A DNA stretch of 64,000 nucleotides, from NCBI RefSeq assembly GCF_001429185.1, contig NZ_LMIW01000008.1:1132519-1196518 (forward strand), given 5' to 3'. Positions 46,216 to 55,289 of this stretch are shown here, one piece after another (the stretch's first letter is position 1; every line of letters starts with the position of its first letter). Origin of the DNA: Terrabacter sp. Root85. GTDB lineage: Bacteria; Actinomycetota; Actinomycetes; Actinomycetales; Dermatophilaceae. A program made the position numbers and the translations under genes. The notes beneath the pieces are model-generated. The model saw only the letters and a list, made by a program, of their open reading frames with translations, was not told the DNA's origin and ran no database searches.

Positions 46216-48396
46216 GTGAACCCGCTGACGACCAGCGCCTTCGACCTTCGCGACCACCTGGCACCCAAGGCCGACCCGGCCCTCATCGCCCACGACGACC
46301 TCCACTTCGCCGCGATCGCCGAGACCCTCGACGCGACGGTCGCCGAGCTGTCCGACCGTCTCGACGCAGCCCGTCGGGCACCGGCACGCACCGGCCAGGC
46401 CGCGCTCGACCGTGACCAGGAGGTCCACCGCCTCACGGCCCGCCTGCGGACGCTGCGCCGCTACGGCATCGACCTCTGCCTCGGTCACATCGTCCCCGAG
46501 AACGATTCTCACCCTGTGTACATCGGCCGTCTCGGGCTCTCCGACACCGCCGGACGCCGGCTGCTCCTGGACTGGCGCTCCCCTGCAGCCGAACCGTTCT
46601 TCGGCGCCACCCACGGCAACCCCATGGGTCTCGCGAGCCGCCGCCGCTACCGCTGGACCCGGGGACGCGTCAGCGACTACTGGGACGAGGTGTTCACCAC
46701 CGATGGTCTGCACGGACGCGTGGCCCTCGACGACGAGTCCGCCTTCATCGCCTCGCTCGGCGCGAGCCGCTCGCCGCGCATGCGGGACGTCCTGAGCACC
46801 ATCGCGGCCGACCAGGACGCCATCATCCGCGCGGGCTCCCGAGGCGCGCACGTCGTCGACGGAGGCCCGGGCACGGGCAAGACGGTCGTCGCGCTCCACC
46901 GGACGGCATACCTGCTCTACTCCGACCCGCGCCTCGGCCACCGCCGGGGCGGCGTGCTCTTCGTCGGCCCGCACGAGCCCTACCTCGCCTACGTCTCCGA
47001 CGTGCTGCCCAGTCTCGGCGAGGAAGGTGTGCAGACGTGCACGCTGCGCGACCTCGTTCCCGAGGGTGACGCGGCGGCCCCCGAGACCGACCCGGAGGTG
47101 GCCCGGCTCAAGGCGTCCATGGACCTCGTCCGGGCCATCGAGCCGGCCGTGGCGCTCTACGAGGAGCCGCCGACCCGCGGCATGGAGGTCGTGACGCCGT
47201 GGGCGGACGTGTGGCTCTCCCCTGCCGACTGGGCCGAGGCCTGCACCGCCGCTCTCGGCACGCCGCACAACGAGGCCCGCGACGACGTGTGGGAGGCGTT
47301 GCTGACGATCCTCGTCGAGCGGCATGACCTCGAGGACCGGATCGACGACGACGGCGCCGACGTCGAGCTCGAGGCCACCCCCGCCATGGTGCGGCGCTCG
47401 CTCGAGCAGAACCGGGAGCTGCGCACGCTGTTCGACCGGACGTGGCCGCTCCTCGATGCCGCGGACCTCGTCGGCGACCTCTGGACCGTCCCCGCCTACC
47501 TGCGTCGGTGCGCCCCCACCCTGACGGTCGAGCAGGTGCGCCGGCTGCAGCGCGCCGAGCCGGACGCGTGGACGGTGTCGGACCTCCCCCTGCTCGACGC
47601 GGCCCGGATGCGGCTCGGCGACCCGGAGGTCTCGAGACGCCGACGACAGCGTGAGGCGGCCCTCGCGGCGGTGCGCGCCGAACGCGCCACGGTCGTCGAG
47701 CACCTCATCGCCTCGGACGACTCCGACATGCACGTCATGTCGATGCTGCGAGGTGACGACCTCCGCAGCGCCCTCGACGACAACGACGGGACGACCGTCG
47801 ACCCCGACCTGCTGGCCGGCCCGTTCGCCCACGTCGTCGTGGACGAGGCCCAGGAGCTGACCGACGCGGAATGGCAGATGCTCCTGTCCCGCTGCCCGTC
47901 GCGGAGTCTCACCATCGTCGGCGACCGCGCCCAGGCCCGGCACGGGTTCACGGAGACGTGGCAGGAGCGACTGAGTCGCGTGGGTCTCGACCGGGTCACG
48001 CTGTCGTCACTCACCATCAACTACCGCACTCCGGAAGAGGTCATGCTCGAGGCCGAGCCCGTCATCCGTGCCGCGCTCCCGGACGCGAACGTGCCCACCT
48101 CGATCCGCGAGAGCGGCCTGCCCGTTCAGCACGGCCTGGCCGCCGACCTCGAGGCGGTGCTCGGGACGTGGCTCGACGCGCACCCCGACGGAACGGCTTG
48201 CGTCATCGGCGCCCCCGGCCTCGAGGAGCAGCCTCGGGTCCGGTCGCTCAGCCCGACGCTGTCCAAGGGGCTCGAGTTCGACCTCGTCGTACTGGTCGAT
48301 CCGGACGCCTTCGGTGACGGCATCGAAGGTGCCGTCGACCGCTACGTCGCCATGACACGCGCCACCCAGCAGCTCGTCGTCCTCACTCAGGGGTGA
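46216..48396 (+). CDS. helR: HelD-family RNA-polymerase-associated helicase, HelR-like
   Basis: 726 residues. UvrD-like superfamily 1 motifs: Walker A GGPGTGKTVVALHR (about residue 216), Walker B HVVVDEAQELTDAEWQML, INYRTPEEV, SKGLEFDLVVLVDP and VAMTRATQQLVV. The N-terminal arm (about 1-70) is helical, as in HelD proteins that push into RNA polymerase and release stalled enzyme or rifampin. The RAE upstream supports the HelR sub-type, which protects against rifamycins in Streptomyces. GTG 46216 is the probable start, without a strong ribosome site. Its 3' end overlaps the convergent MarR gene by 14 bases. Confidence 0.9.
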   Translation: MNPLTTSAFDLRDHLAPKADPALIAHDDLHFAAIAETLDATVAELSDRLDAARRAPARTGQAALDRDQEVHRLTARLRTLRRYGIDLCLGHIVPENDSHPVYIGRLGLSDTAGRRLLLDWRSPAAEPFFGATHGNPMGLASRRRYRWTRGRVSDYWDEVFTTDGLHGRVALDDESAFIASLGASRSPRMRDVLSTIAADQDAIIRAGSRGAHVVDGGPGTGKTVVALHRTAYLLYSDPRLGHRRGGVLFVGPHEPYLAYVSDVLPSLGEEGVQTCTLRDLVPEGDAAAPETDPEVARLKASMDLVRAIEPAVALYEEPPTRGMEVVTPWADVWLSPADWAEACTAALGTPHNEARDDVWEALLTILVERHDLEDRIDDDGADVELEATPAMVRRSLEQNRELRTLFDRTWPLLDAADLVGDLWTVPAYLRRCAPTLTVEQVRRLQRAEPDAWTVSDLPLLDAARMRLGDPEVSRRRRQREAALAAVRAERATVVEHLIASDDSDMHVMSMLRGDDLRSALDDNDGTTVDPDLLAGPFAHVVVDEAQELTDAEWQMLLSRCPSRSLTIVGDRAQARHGFTETWQERLSRVGLDRVTLSSLTINYRTPEEVMLEAEPVIRAALPDANVPTSIRESGLPVQHGLAADLEAVLGTWLDAHPDGTACVIGAPGLEEQPRVRSLSPTLSKGLEFDLVVLVDPDAFGDGIEGAVDRYVAMTRATQQLVVLTQG

Positions 48397-48919
48397 CCTC
48401 GCCCGGGTCGGCCCGGCCGCCCGGCTCGAGCACGGCGAGCCACGCGCGCAGCAGCTCCTCCAACCCGGCGCGCTGCCGAGGTTCGAGACCGGCCAGCAGG
48501 GACTCGTCGCCGGCCATGACGTCCGCGAAGATGCCGTCGAGCCGGGCGAGTCCCTCCGGGGTGAGCTGCACGTGCACGGTGCGCCGGTCCGGCTCCTCCC
48601 GGACGCGCTCGACGAAGCCGAGCACCTCCATGGCCTGGACGCGCTGCGTCGTCGCGCCGGCCGTGACGCGGCAGCGCCGGGACAGCTCGCCCGCGGTGAG
48701 CCGGAACGGCGCGCCGCTGCGTCTCAACGTCGCGAGGACGTCGAGGTGGCTCTGCTCGAGGCCGTGGGTGGCCAGCACGTGGGCCCGGTGGTCCATGACG
48801 ATCGCGGCGAGCCGCACGACCGGCGTGATGATCCCGATCGACGACACGTCCACGTCGGGCCTCTCCCGCTGCCAGGCCTGGATGATCCGCCCCACCTGGT
48901 CACCCGACGCGCTTCCCAT
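48383..48919 (-). CDS. MarR-family transcriptional regulator
   Basis: 178 residues with the winged-helix part LDVLATLRRSGAPFRLTAGELSRRCRVTAGATTQRVQAME (key GELSRRCRVT) and the wing EPDRRTVHVQLT. It begins at ATG 48919. A TTTAG-N2-CTAAA site overlaps its promoter, nine bases upstream of the start, which points to self-repression; the divergent membrane-protein gene at 48996 may share that control. The 3' end overlaps the helicase gene. Confidence 0.9.
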   Translation of the reverse strand: MGSASGDQVGRIIQAWQRERPDVDVSSIGIITPVVRLAAIVMDHRAHVLATHGLEQSHLDVLATLRRSGAPFRLTAGELSRRCRVTAGATTQRVQAMEVLGFVERVREEPDRRTVHVQLTPEGLARLDGIFADVMAGDESLLAGLEPRQRAGLEELLRAWLAVLEPGGRADPGEVTPE

Positions 48920-48927
48920 CCCAATAC

Positions 48928-48939
48928 TTTAGGGCTAAA
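48928..48939. promoter_or_regulatory. MarR-type operator TTTAGGGCTAAA
   Basis: Arms TTTAG/CTAAA separated by two bases (plus strand TTTAGGGCTAAA), just upstream of the marR start and within the divergent promoter region. Confidence 0.6.
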
Positions 48940-48995
48940 CGAGAGGCCCCGCTCCGATCGACGGTGGGACGATTCCGTGAGGGAAAGGAAGCCGC

Positions 48996-49526
48996 ATGGA
49001 CCTCTCCACGTTCTATGCCGTCGTCTCGGCCACGTGCTTCACGCTCGTCGGGCTCTGGTGGTCCGCCCTGGACCGCCGGCGTGAGCTGCTCGCCGGGGAG
49101 GAGACCCGTCGGCTCGTGGGCGGCGTCTACCTCACCTTCCTGCTCCCCGGCCTCATGGGCCTCTTCGCTCAAGTCGCACCCACCCAGCCCTGGCTCTGGC
49201 GCTCGACCTTCGGGCTCGTCGCCCTCGTCGGTGCCTGGTCGACCCTGCGGCTCGTCCGCGCCGACCGCGGCCCCCTCGGGTCGGACGGCTCGGGACTCCG
49301 GGGCCCCTTCCGGCGGCACCGCTGGCTGGTCGCAGTGCTCTACGCCGTCATCGTCCTGGTCGCCGCTGCGCCCGAGCTGGGCGGCGCCGTCGGTCTCAGT
49401 GGGCTGCAGACGGCCGCCCTCGCCGTCGTCTGCCTCGTCGTGCTCGCCCACGGTCTGGCGTGGGAGCTGCTGACGACGACACCCGACGTCCAGCAGCACC
49501 CCCTCCCCTCCCCTGCCACGGACTGA
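48996..49526 (+). CDS. Uncharacterised four-to-five-pass membrane protein
   Basis: 176 residues with hydrophobic helices at about 8-22, 45-60, 70-85, 113-130 and 137-155 and short charged loops. No signal peptide; the N-terminus begins MDLSTFYAVVSATCFTLVGLWW. GAGGGAAAGGAAG precedes the ATG. It is divergent from the MarR gene across 76 bases that contain the operator, so it is the probable target of that regulator. The family is not recognised. Confidence 0.75.
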   Translation: MDLSTFYAVVSATCFTLVGLWWSALDRRRELLAGEETRRLVGGVYLTFLLPGLMGLFAQVAPTQPWLWRSTFGLVALVGAWSTLRLVRADRGPLGSDGSGLRGPFRRHRWLVAVLYAVIVLVAAAPELGGAVGLSGLQTAALAVVCLVVLAHGLAWELLTTTPDVQQHPLPSPATD

Positions 49527-49742
49527 GCAGGGGAGGCGGAAGAGCGGGGGGCTCAGGTGGTCGCCTAGGCCGTGTCGTCGATGACGAAGGACGTCTGGGC
49601 CAGCGGGTGACGACCTCCTGACGCCCGCGAGGTCGACCGCCGAGAGGGCGTATGCCGTCCGCTGACCCCGGGCGCCCGACGCTGCGGCGTGTTTCGGCCT
49701 CTCCCCCTGCCCGCGTGCCGCCCCGTGTGGGACAGTCCTCGC

Positions 49743-51119
49743 ATGTCCAACGCCGTCGTCAACGCCGCGCGACCGGAGACTCGGGAGCAGCGGGTCTGGT
49801 ACTGGTACGACTGGGCCAACTCGGCCTACGTCACGACCACTGCGACGGTGCTCATGAGCCCGTACCTCACGTCCGTGGCGGAGCAGGCGGCCTGCCCCGG
49901 GCTGCCGGACGGCCAGGACTGCACGACCAACCTCTCGGTGCTCGGCATCCCGGTGGCGCCGGGCTCGCTGTGGTTCTTCACCGTGACCTTCACGACGATC
50001 CTGTCGGCGATCGTCCTCATCTTCATCGGCGCCATCGCCGACCGCAGTCCCCGACCGACTCGGCTCTTCGCCGGCTTCGCGTGGGCGGGCGCCCTGGCGG
50101 CGAGCCTCATGTTCTTCGTCGCCGGCACGAACTGGCAGCTGGGCGCCGTCCTCGTCGTCGTGGCCGGCATCTGCCTCGGGTCCTCGCTCGTGATCTACGA
50201 CTCGATCCTGTGCCGCATCGCCAACGAGAACGAGCGCGACCGGGTCTCCTCGAAGGGCTGGGCGTTCGGCTACCTCGGCGGCGGCATCCTGCTCGCGCTC
50301 AACTTCGCCCTCGACTTCTTCCACGAGGACCTCGGGCTCGACCGAGCCCTGTCCACACGCATCAGCATCCTGTCCGCGGGTCTCTGGTGGGCCGGCTTCA
50401 CGATCATCCCGTACCTCGGACTGCGCCACCTGACCGGCACGGTCGAGACCCCCGTCGAGCGTTCGGCCGGCATCGTCCGCGGCAGCATCGCGCAGCTGCG
50501 CAGCACCTTCCGCGACCTCGCCAACTACCCGCAGACGAAGCTGTTCCTCGTCGCCTACCTCTTCTTCAACGACGGCATCCAGACGGTCATCGGCAGCTCG
50601 AGCGTCTACGGGTCCAAGGAGCTCGGCTTCTCCGAGACGACCGTGCTCGGCGTGTTCCTCTTCGTGCAGTTCGTCGCGTTCCTCGGTGCGCGGCTCTTCG
50701 GCCGGGTGGCCGCCTCGATCGGGGCCTGGCGCACGATCCTCTACGGCATCGGCCTCTGGACGGTCGTCGTCGTCTTCGCCTTCCTCCTGCCGTCGAAGTC
50801 GCTCGTCATCTTCCTCGCGCTCGCCCTGCTCATCGGCCTCGTGCTCGGCGGCACGCAGGCCCTGTCGCGGTCGCTCTACAGCCAGCTCATCCCCCGCGGC
50901 CGCGAGGCGGAGTACTTCAGCCTCTACCAGGCCATGGAGCGCGGCACGAGCTGGTTCGGGACGCTCATCTTCGGCCTCGTCTACCAGTTCACCCTCAGCT
51001 ACCGCTGGGCGATCATCGCGCTCATCGTCTTCTTCGCGATCGGCGGCGTGCTCCTGTCGAAGGTGCGGATGCGCGAAGGCATCGTGCAGGCCGGCAACCC
51101 GGTTCCCGCCGTCATCTGA
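49743..51119 (+). CDS. MFS transporter, UMF1/Atg22-like
   Basis: 458 residues and about twelve membrane helices. The opening REQRVWYWYDWANSAYVTT and GAIADRS are characteristic of the UMF1 (Atg22-related) branch; further parts are YDSILCRIANENERDRVSSKGWAFGYLGGG and GGTQALSRSLYSQLIPRGREAEYFSLY. The fungal relative exports amino acids from the vacuole; here export or uptake of small molecules is likely but unknown. ATG 49743 follows a GACAGT box by seven bases, so a leaderless start is possible. Directly upstream of rbpA. Confidence 0.9.
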   Translation: MSNAVVNAARPETREQRVWYWYDWANSAYVTTTATVLMSPYLTSVAEQAACPGLPDGQDCTTNLSVLGIPVAPGSLWFFTVTFTTILSAIVLIFIGAIADRSPRPTRLFAGFAWAGALAASLMFFVAGTNWQLGAVLVVVAGICLGSSLVIYDSILCRIANENERDRVSSKGWAFGYLGGGILLALNFALDFFHEDLGLDRALSTRISILSAGLWWAGFTIIPYLGLRHLTGTVETPVERSAGIVRGSIAQLRSTFRDLANYPQTKLFLVAYLFFNDGIQTVIGSSSVYGSKELGFSETTVLGVFLFVQFVAFLGARLFGRVAASIGAWRTILYGIGLWTVVVVFAFLLPSKSLVIFLALALLIGLVLGGTQALSRSLYSQLIPRGREAEYFSLYQAMERGTSWFGTLIFGLVYQFTLSYRWAIIALIVFFAIGGVLLSKVRMREGIVQAGNPVPAVI

Positions 51120-51147
51120 GAAACGCCTACAATTCGCCGCCCGCCGG

Positions 51148-51173
51148 GGAACAAGTCAACCGTTCCGCTCGTT
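51148..51173 (+). promoter_or_regulatory. SigR-like promoter upstream of rbpA
   Basis: GGAAC (51148-51152) and GTT (51171-51173) are separated by exactly 18 bases, fitting the GGAAT-N18-GTT pattern of SigR/SigH thiol-stress sigma factors. In Streptomyces rbpA belongs to the SigR regulon, so this agrees with known biology. Confidence 0.6.
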
Positions 51174-51238
51174 CAAGCGTCTGTGAGGGTAAGACACCAG
51201 CGAGGTGTCACAAGGGCATACGTCTTGGAGGGGTCCAC

Positions 51239-51601
51239 ATGGCCGATCGAGCACTACGCGGTTCCAACCTCGGCGCGAGGAGCATGGAGTCCGACGAGAA
51301 CGTCGTCCCGAGTGAGCGTCAGCTCACCGTCTACGTCTGCGCCGACGGTCACCGCACCGAGCTCCCGTTCTCGATCGAGGCCGACGTGCCTCCCACGTGG
51401 GAGTGCCGCTGCGGACTCGACGCGAAGCTGCAGGGCGGCGGACCCGAGCCGGAGGCCAAGCCGGTCAAGCACCAGCGCACGCACTGGGACATGCTCCTCG
51501 AGCGTCGTTCCATCCCCGAGCTGGAGGAGCTCCTCGAGGAGCGCCTGACGCTCCTGCGTGAGTCGCGTGGCGAGAAGCCGCGACGCCGCAAGACCGCCTG
51601 A
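51239..51601 (+). CDS. rbpA: RNA polymerase-binding protein RbpA
   Basis: 120 residues. The N-terminal tail (MADRALRGSNLGARSMESDENV), the zinc-binding core (YVCADGHRTELPFS, WECRCG) and the C-terminal sigma-interaction helix (HWDMLLERRSIPELEELLEERL) match RbpA, the actinobacterial activator that binds RNA polymerase and the group-1 sigma factor. One Cys pair is present with the His of ADGH, as in Streptomyces proteins. TTGGAGGGG precedes the ATG. A SigR-like promoter lies upstream. Confidence 0.96.
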   Translation: MADRALRGSNLGARSMESDENVVPSERQLTVYVCADGHRTELPFSIEADVPPTWECRCGLDAKLQGGGPEPEAKPVKHQRTHWDMLLERRSIPELEELLEERLTLLRESRGEKPRRRKTA

Positions 51602-51638
51602 CCTCCCCAGAGCGCACCACCGAGGAGCCCGCCCCGTT

Positions 51639-51752
51639 CGTGGAGGCGGGCTTCTCGCATGCCGCAGGCTCTGAGCCCGGCCACCACGATCGTGGAGGCG
51701 GGCTTTTCGCATGCCCGCAGGCTCTGAGCCCGGCTTCTCGCGTGCCGCAGGC
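51639..51752. repeat. Two-and-a-half direct repeats of about 43 bp downstream of rbpA
   Basis: Bases 51639-51681 and 51691-51734 are nearly identical (GTGGAGGCGGGCTT, then TCGCATGC, then GCAGGCTCTGAGCCCGGC), and a third partial copy covers 51735-51752. Each unit includes GGCTCTGAGCC-type hairpin potential. They lie between rbpA and the convergent fxsA gene and may act as terminators or be a repeat array. Confidence 0.8.
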
Positions 51753-51846
51753 CGTATGCCGTCGTCCCCGGTTCGAGATCGTGCCAGCGAGGTGCGTGGC
51801 GGGATCACCTCGAACCCGGCGACGCAGAGGGACGAGCGCGCGGGGC

Positions 51847-52419
51847 TCAGTCCTCGTCGTCGATGATCTCGCCCTCGACGACCTCGTCGCTCGTCGACGA
51901 GCGCTGCGGGCCATGGGGTGTCTGCTCCTGCTCCCAGGCGGGCGTCGCGGGCTGTCCGGACACCGTGGGCCCGGCGAACCGCTCGGTCTGGGCGAGCAGG
52001 CGGCGTGAGATGACCGCAGCGAGCATGCTGCGCGCGACCGGCCGCGTGAACGGGAGCACGAGGACGAGGCCGAGCACGTCGGTGACGAAACCCGGCAGGA
52101 CGAGCAGGCTGCCGCCGACGAGCACGACGACGCCGTCGGCGATCTCGCGGGCCGGCATCCGGCCACTGCGCACAGCCTGCTCGAGCGCGCGCCAGGCCCG
52201 GCCGCCCTCGCGACGGATCAGCCACGCCCCGAGGAGCGAGGTCGCGACGAGCAGCAGGAACGTCGGCCAGCCGCCGATGGCCTGGCCGACGGCGACGATG
52301 ACGACGATCTCGATGACCGGCAGGAGCAGCAGCGCGACGACCGCCAGACGTGTCAGGCGCACCCGCCTGACCCGTGACGGTCCGCGAGACGAGCCAGTAG
52401 GGCCGGTGGGGCCGCTCAC
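51847..52419 (-). CDS. FxsA family membrane protein
   Basis: 190 residues with three membrane helices and the family motifs [37 protein letters not shown] and [42 protein letters not shown]. FxsA of Escherichia coli suppresses phage T7 exclusion by the F plasmid; the usual role is unknown. The tail is acidic. GTG 52419 overlaps the stop of the mannosyltransferase gene by four bases, making it the last gene of the lnt-ppm-fxsA operon. Confidence 0.9.
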   Translation of the reverse strand: MSGPTGPTGSSRGPSRVRRVRLTRLAVVALLLLPVIEIVVIVAVGQAIGGWPTFLLLVATSLLGAWLIRREGGRAWRALEQAVRSGRMPAREIADGVVVLVGGSLLVLPGFVTDVLGLVLVLPFTRPVARSMLAAVISRRLLAQTERFAGPTVSGQPATPAWEQEQTPHGPQRSSTSDEVVEGEIIDDED

Positions 52420-53207
52420 GACCGGTCCCCGACCGGCTCGCGCCCACGCACCCGACCGGCGACGGAGCGCAGCTGGCCCACGCGGTGCTCGATGCCCCAC
52501 CTCGTGACGCTGGTCAGCGCCTCGCGCACGATGTCCTGGCCCATCTTCGACACGCCGACCTCGCGCTCGACGAACGTGATCGGCACCTCGACGACGGTGA
52601 GCCCGGCGCGCACGGCACGCAGCGTCAGGTCGATCTGGAAGCAGTAGCCCTGCGACTCGACGCCCTGAAGCCCCATGGCCCGCAGCGCACTCGCGCGGTA
52701 GACGCGGTAGCCCGCCGTCGCGTCGTTGACCGTCATCCCGAGCAGCACCTTGGTGTACAGGTTCGCACCGACCGAGAGCACCTTGCGGCGAGCCGGCCAG
52801 TTGCGCACCTCTCCGCCCTTGACCCAGCGGGCACCGATGACGAGGTCTGCCTCGCCGAGCGCGGCCAGCAGCGACGGCAGCTGCTCGGGGAGGTGCGAGC
52901 CGTCGGCGTCCATCTCGACGGCGGCGTCGTAGCCGCGCTCGAGGACGATGGCGAAGCCGGCGAGGTAGGCCTTGCCGAGGCCCTCCTTGGCGGCGCGGTG
53001 CACGACGTGGACCTGCGGGTCCGCGGACGCGAGGTCGTCGGCGACCTGTCCGGTGCCGTCGGGAGATCCGTCGTCGAGCACGAAGACGTCGGCGGCGGGC
53101 ACGTTCGCGCGCACCCGCGCGACGATGCCGGGCAGGTTGTCCCGCTCGTTGTACGTCGGGATGAGCACGGCCACTCGGGTCACCGGCTCACGCTGCGTCG
53201 TCGTCAT
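52416..53207 (-). CDS. ppm1: Polyprenol monophosphomannose synthase
   Basis: 263 residues, GT2 family. Motifs: [52 protein letters not shown] (DxD-type metal site), [21 protein letters not shown] and [14 protein letters not shown]. It transfers mannose from GDP-mannose to polyprenol phosphate at the membrane, feeding lipoglycan and protein O-mannosylation. In mycobacteria it is fused to the N-acyltransferase; here the two genes are separate but overlap by 20 bases. Confidence 0.93.
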   Translation of the reverse strand: MTTTQREPVTRVAVLIPTYNERDNLPGIVARVRANVPAADVFVLDDGSPDGTGQVADDLASADPQVHVVHRAAKEGLGKAYLAGFAIVLERGYDAAVEMDADGSHLPEQLPSLLAALGEADLVIGARWVKGGEVRNWPARRKVLSVGANLYTKVLLGMTVNDATAGYRVYRASALRAMGLQGVESQGYCFQIDLTLRAVRAGLTVVEVPITFVEREVGVSKMGQDIVREALTSVTRWGIEHRVGQLRSVAGRVRGREPVGDRS

Positions 53208-54783
53208 CCTCTTCCTTCGTTGTCTCCGGCGCTGCCGGGCGGCCGCTGCGAAGACCCAGGGCGAGCATCGTCAGCAGTGCGGCGGCGGCGACCCACTCGG
53301 GGGCCTCCCCCACCCGGGTCGCCAGCGTCGTGGCGTCCCGCAAGGGTAGTGCTCCTCTGACCACCGCCTGTGTGAACAACGACGTCACCTGGTGGGCGGT
53401 TCCGTCGGGCGTGATCAGGGCGCTCTGGCCGACCGTCGACACGTGCACGACGGAGCGGCCGAACTCCATGGCTCGCAGTCGGCTGATGGCGAGCTGCTGG
53501 GGCGACTCGGCGGTGTAGCCGAAGGTCGCGTTGTTCGTCTGGACCACGAGGACGTTGGCGCCGGTCTGCACGGCGTCGCGCATGATGTCGTCGTAGGCCA
53601 CCTCGAAGCAGATGGCGAGGCCGGCCCGGATCTGCCGGCCCGAGGCCGTCGTGACGTGGAAGACGCCGGGCGCGGGGCCCTGGACGAAGTCGCGCGTGAC
53701 GAGGTCGACCTCCGTGCTGAAGTTCCGCCAGAAGGACCGGTTCGGGATGTACTCGGCGAACGGCACCGGGTGGCGCTTGACGTAGCGGTCGGTGTTGCCC
53801 TTGCCGGGCTCGAAGAGCAGGGCCACGTTGGAGACGAACCCGACGGGCTCCTCGAGCAGGCCCCCGACGATGAGGGGTCGCTTCAGCGCGTCGACGGTCT
53901 CCAGGATGAGGTCCTTGGCGTCGGCGTTGCGCAGGGGGTCGATGTCCGAGGCGTTCTCGGGCCAGACGACGAGGTCCGGGGCCGGGGCGCGCCCGGCGTC
54001 GACGTCGTCCTGGGCCTTGAGCGTCGCCGCGACGTGGTTGTCGAGGACCTGGCGGCGCTCGGCGTTGAAGTCGAGACCGGGCCGCGCCACGTTGCCCTGG
54101 ACGCCGAGGAACTGGGCGGTCGGGCCGTCGGTCGGTAACGGGACCGCCAGCCCCACGAGGCCGAGCGCGAGCGCTCCCACGGCGGGCAGCACGAGGCGAC
54201 GGGACGGCATACGCGATCGCGGCGTGGTGGTGGCGCCGCTCCCCCGGCGCTCGGCAGCGGCTGACAGCGCGTGCTGGGCGGCGAGCGCGAGGAGGCCACC
54301 GCTGAGCGCGATGACGAAACCGACGAACGGCGCGCCCCCGAGTGCCACGAGCCGGCCGAACGGCGAGTCGGCCTGTCCGAAGGCCAGCTTGAGCCAGGGA
54401 AAGCCACCGTAGGGGGCGCGGGCCCGGAAGCCCTCGGCCACGACCCACACGAGCGCGAACGCCAACGGGCGGACGCTCCCCCGGCGGCTCAGCCAGCCGT
54501 AGAGCCCGCCCGCCACGCCGACGAAGAGGGCCTGCAGCGTCGCGAGGGCGAGCCACGGCAGCGCGCCGACGTAGATGCCCGACCAGCTGAGCGTCGGCAC
54601 GAAGAAGACGAGCCCTCCGGCGAGACCGAGCAGGAAGCCTCGACGGCCCCCGGAGCCGGCCCAGGCCCACGCCCACAACGCGAGGGCCACCGGTGCGGTC
54701 ACCCAGACGTCGAAGGTCGGGAACGCGAGGCAGAGCAGTCCGCCGCCGAGCAGGGACACGAGGAGACGCCGCACGGGGTTCAC
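53188..54783 (-). CDS. lnt: Apolipoprotein N-acyltransferase
   Basis: 531 residues. Six or so N-terminal membrane helices are followed by a nitrilase-like extracytoplasmic domain with the catalytic triad: Glu in [11 protein letters not shown], Lys in [14 protein letters not shown] and Cys in [12 protein letters not shown] last membrane helix precedes an acidic tail (KEEDDDDAA). It adds the third acyl chain to lipoprotein N-termini. The downstream ppm gene overlaps it, matching the Lnt-Ppm1 pairing known from mycobacteria and corynebacteria. Confidence 0.93.
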   Translation of the reverse strand: MNPVRRLLVSLLGGGLLCLAFPTFDVWVTAPVALALWAWAWAGSGGRRGFLLGLAGGLVFFVPTLSWSGIYVGALPWLALATLQALFVGVAGGLYGWLSRRGSVRPLAFALVWVVAEGFRARAPYGGFPWLKLAFGQADSPFGRLVALGGAPFVGFVIALSGGLLALAAQHALSAAAERRGSGATTTPRSRMPSRRLVLPAVGALALGLVGLAVPLPTDGPTAQFLGVQGNVARPGLDFNAERRQVLDNHVAATLKAQDDVDAGRAPAPDLVVWPENASDIDPLRNADAKDLILETVDALKRPLIVGGLLEEPVGFVSNVALLFEPGKGNTDRYVKRHPVPFAEYIPNRSFWRNFSTEVDLVTRDFVQGPAPGVFHVTTASGRQIRAGLAICFEVAYDDIMRDAVQTGANVLVVQTNNATFGYTAESPQQLAISRLRAMEFGRSVVHVSTVGQSALITPDGTAHQVTSLFTQAVVRGALPLRDATTLATRVGEAPEWVAAAALLTMLALGLRSGRPAAPETTKEEDDDDAA

Positions 54784-54812
54784 CGTATGCCGTGCGGCCG
54801 GGACGTCAGCGC

Positions 54813-55289
54813 TCAGGGCACGACGACGACGCCACGAGCGGTCGTGGCGACGATCGGCGGGTCGAGCATCTCGGCCGCCGACTCCCCGCGCTCCTGGTTG
54901 CCGCGCCCGACGACGCGCACCTCGAAGTCCATCTCCCGGGAGCGGGTGCCGACGCGGACGATCTCGGCCGAGATCTCGATGACGTCGCCGGCCGTGATCC
55001 GCGAACGGAACTGGACGTCGCTGTAGGAGGCGAAGAGGCCCTCGTCACCGTCGGTGACGATGCACATCTCGGTGGCCACGTCGCCGAAGGCGGCCATCGA
55101 GTAGGCGCCGTCGACGAGGTTGCCGGCGTAGTGGGCGTGACCGTAGGGCACGTAACGGCGGTGCGTGATGCGCAGCCCGACCTTGGCCTTGGTCAGCGTG
55201 GCCGGCGTGGTCGTCGCAGTGGCCGGCGTCGTGGGCGCGGTGGCCGAGAGGGGCTCGGGCGCCGTGGGGTCGGTGGTGGTCTCGCTCAT
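54813..55289 (-). CDS. kal: Hotdog-fold protein of the lysine cluster (3-aminobutyryl-CoA ammonia-lyase-like)
   Basis: 158 residues. A Thr/Ala-rich N-terminus of about 35 residues precedes a hotdog domain with KVGLRITHRRYVPYGHAHYAGNLVDGAY, in which YGHAHYAGNLVDGAY carries the likely active-site residues. Hotdog proteins here in lysine fermentation clusters are 3-aminobutyryl-CoA deaminases (Kal), removing ammonia to give crotonyl-CoA. The assignment rests on fold and position. Overlaps kamE by four bases. Confidence 0.75.
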   Translation of the reverse strand: MSETTTDPTAPEPLSATAPTTPATATTTPATLTKAKVGLRITHRRYVPYGHAHYAGNLVDGAYSMAAFGDVATEMCIVTDGDEGLFASYSDVQFRSRITAGDVIEISAEIVRVGTRSREMDFEVRVVGRGNQERGESAAEMLDPPIVATTARGVVVVP

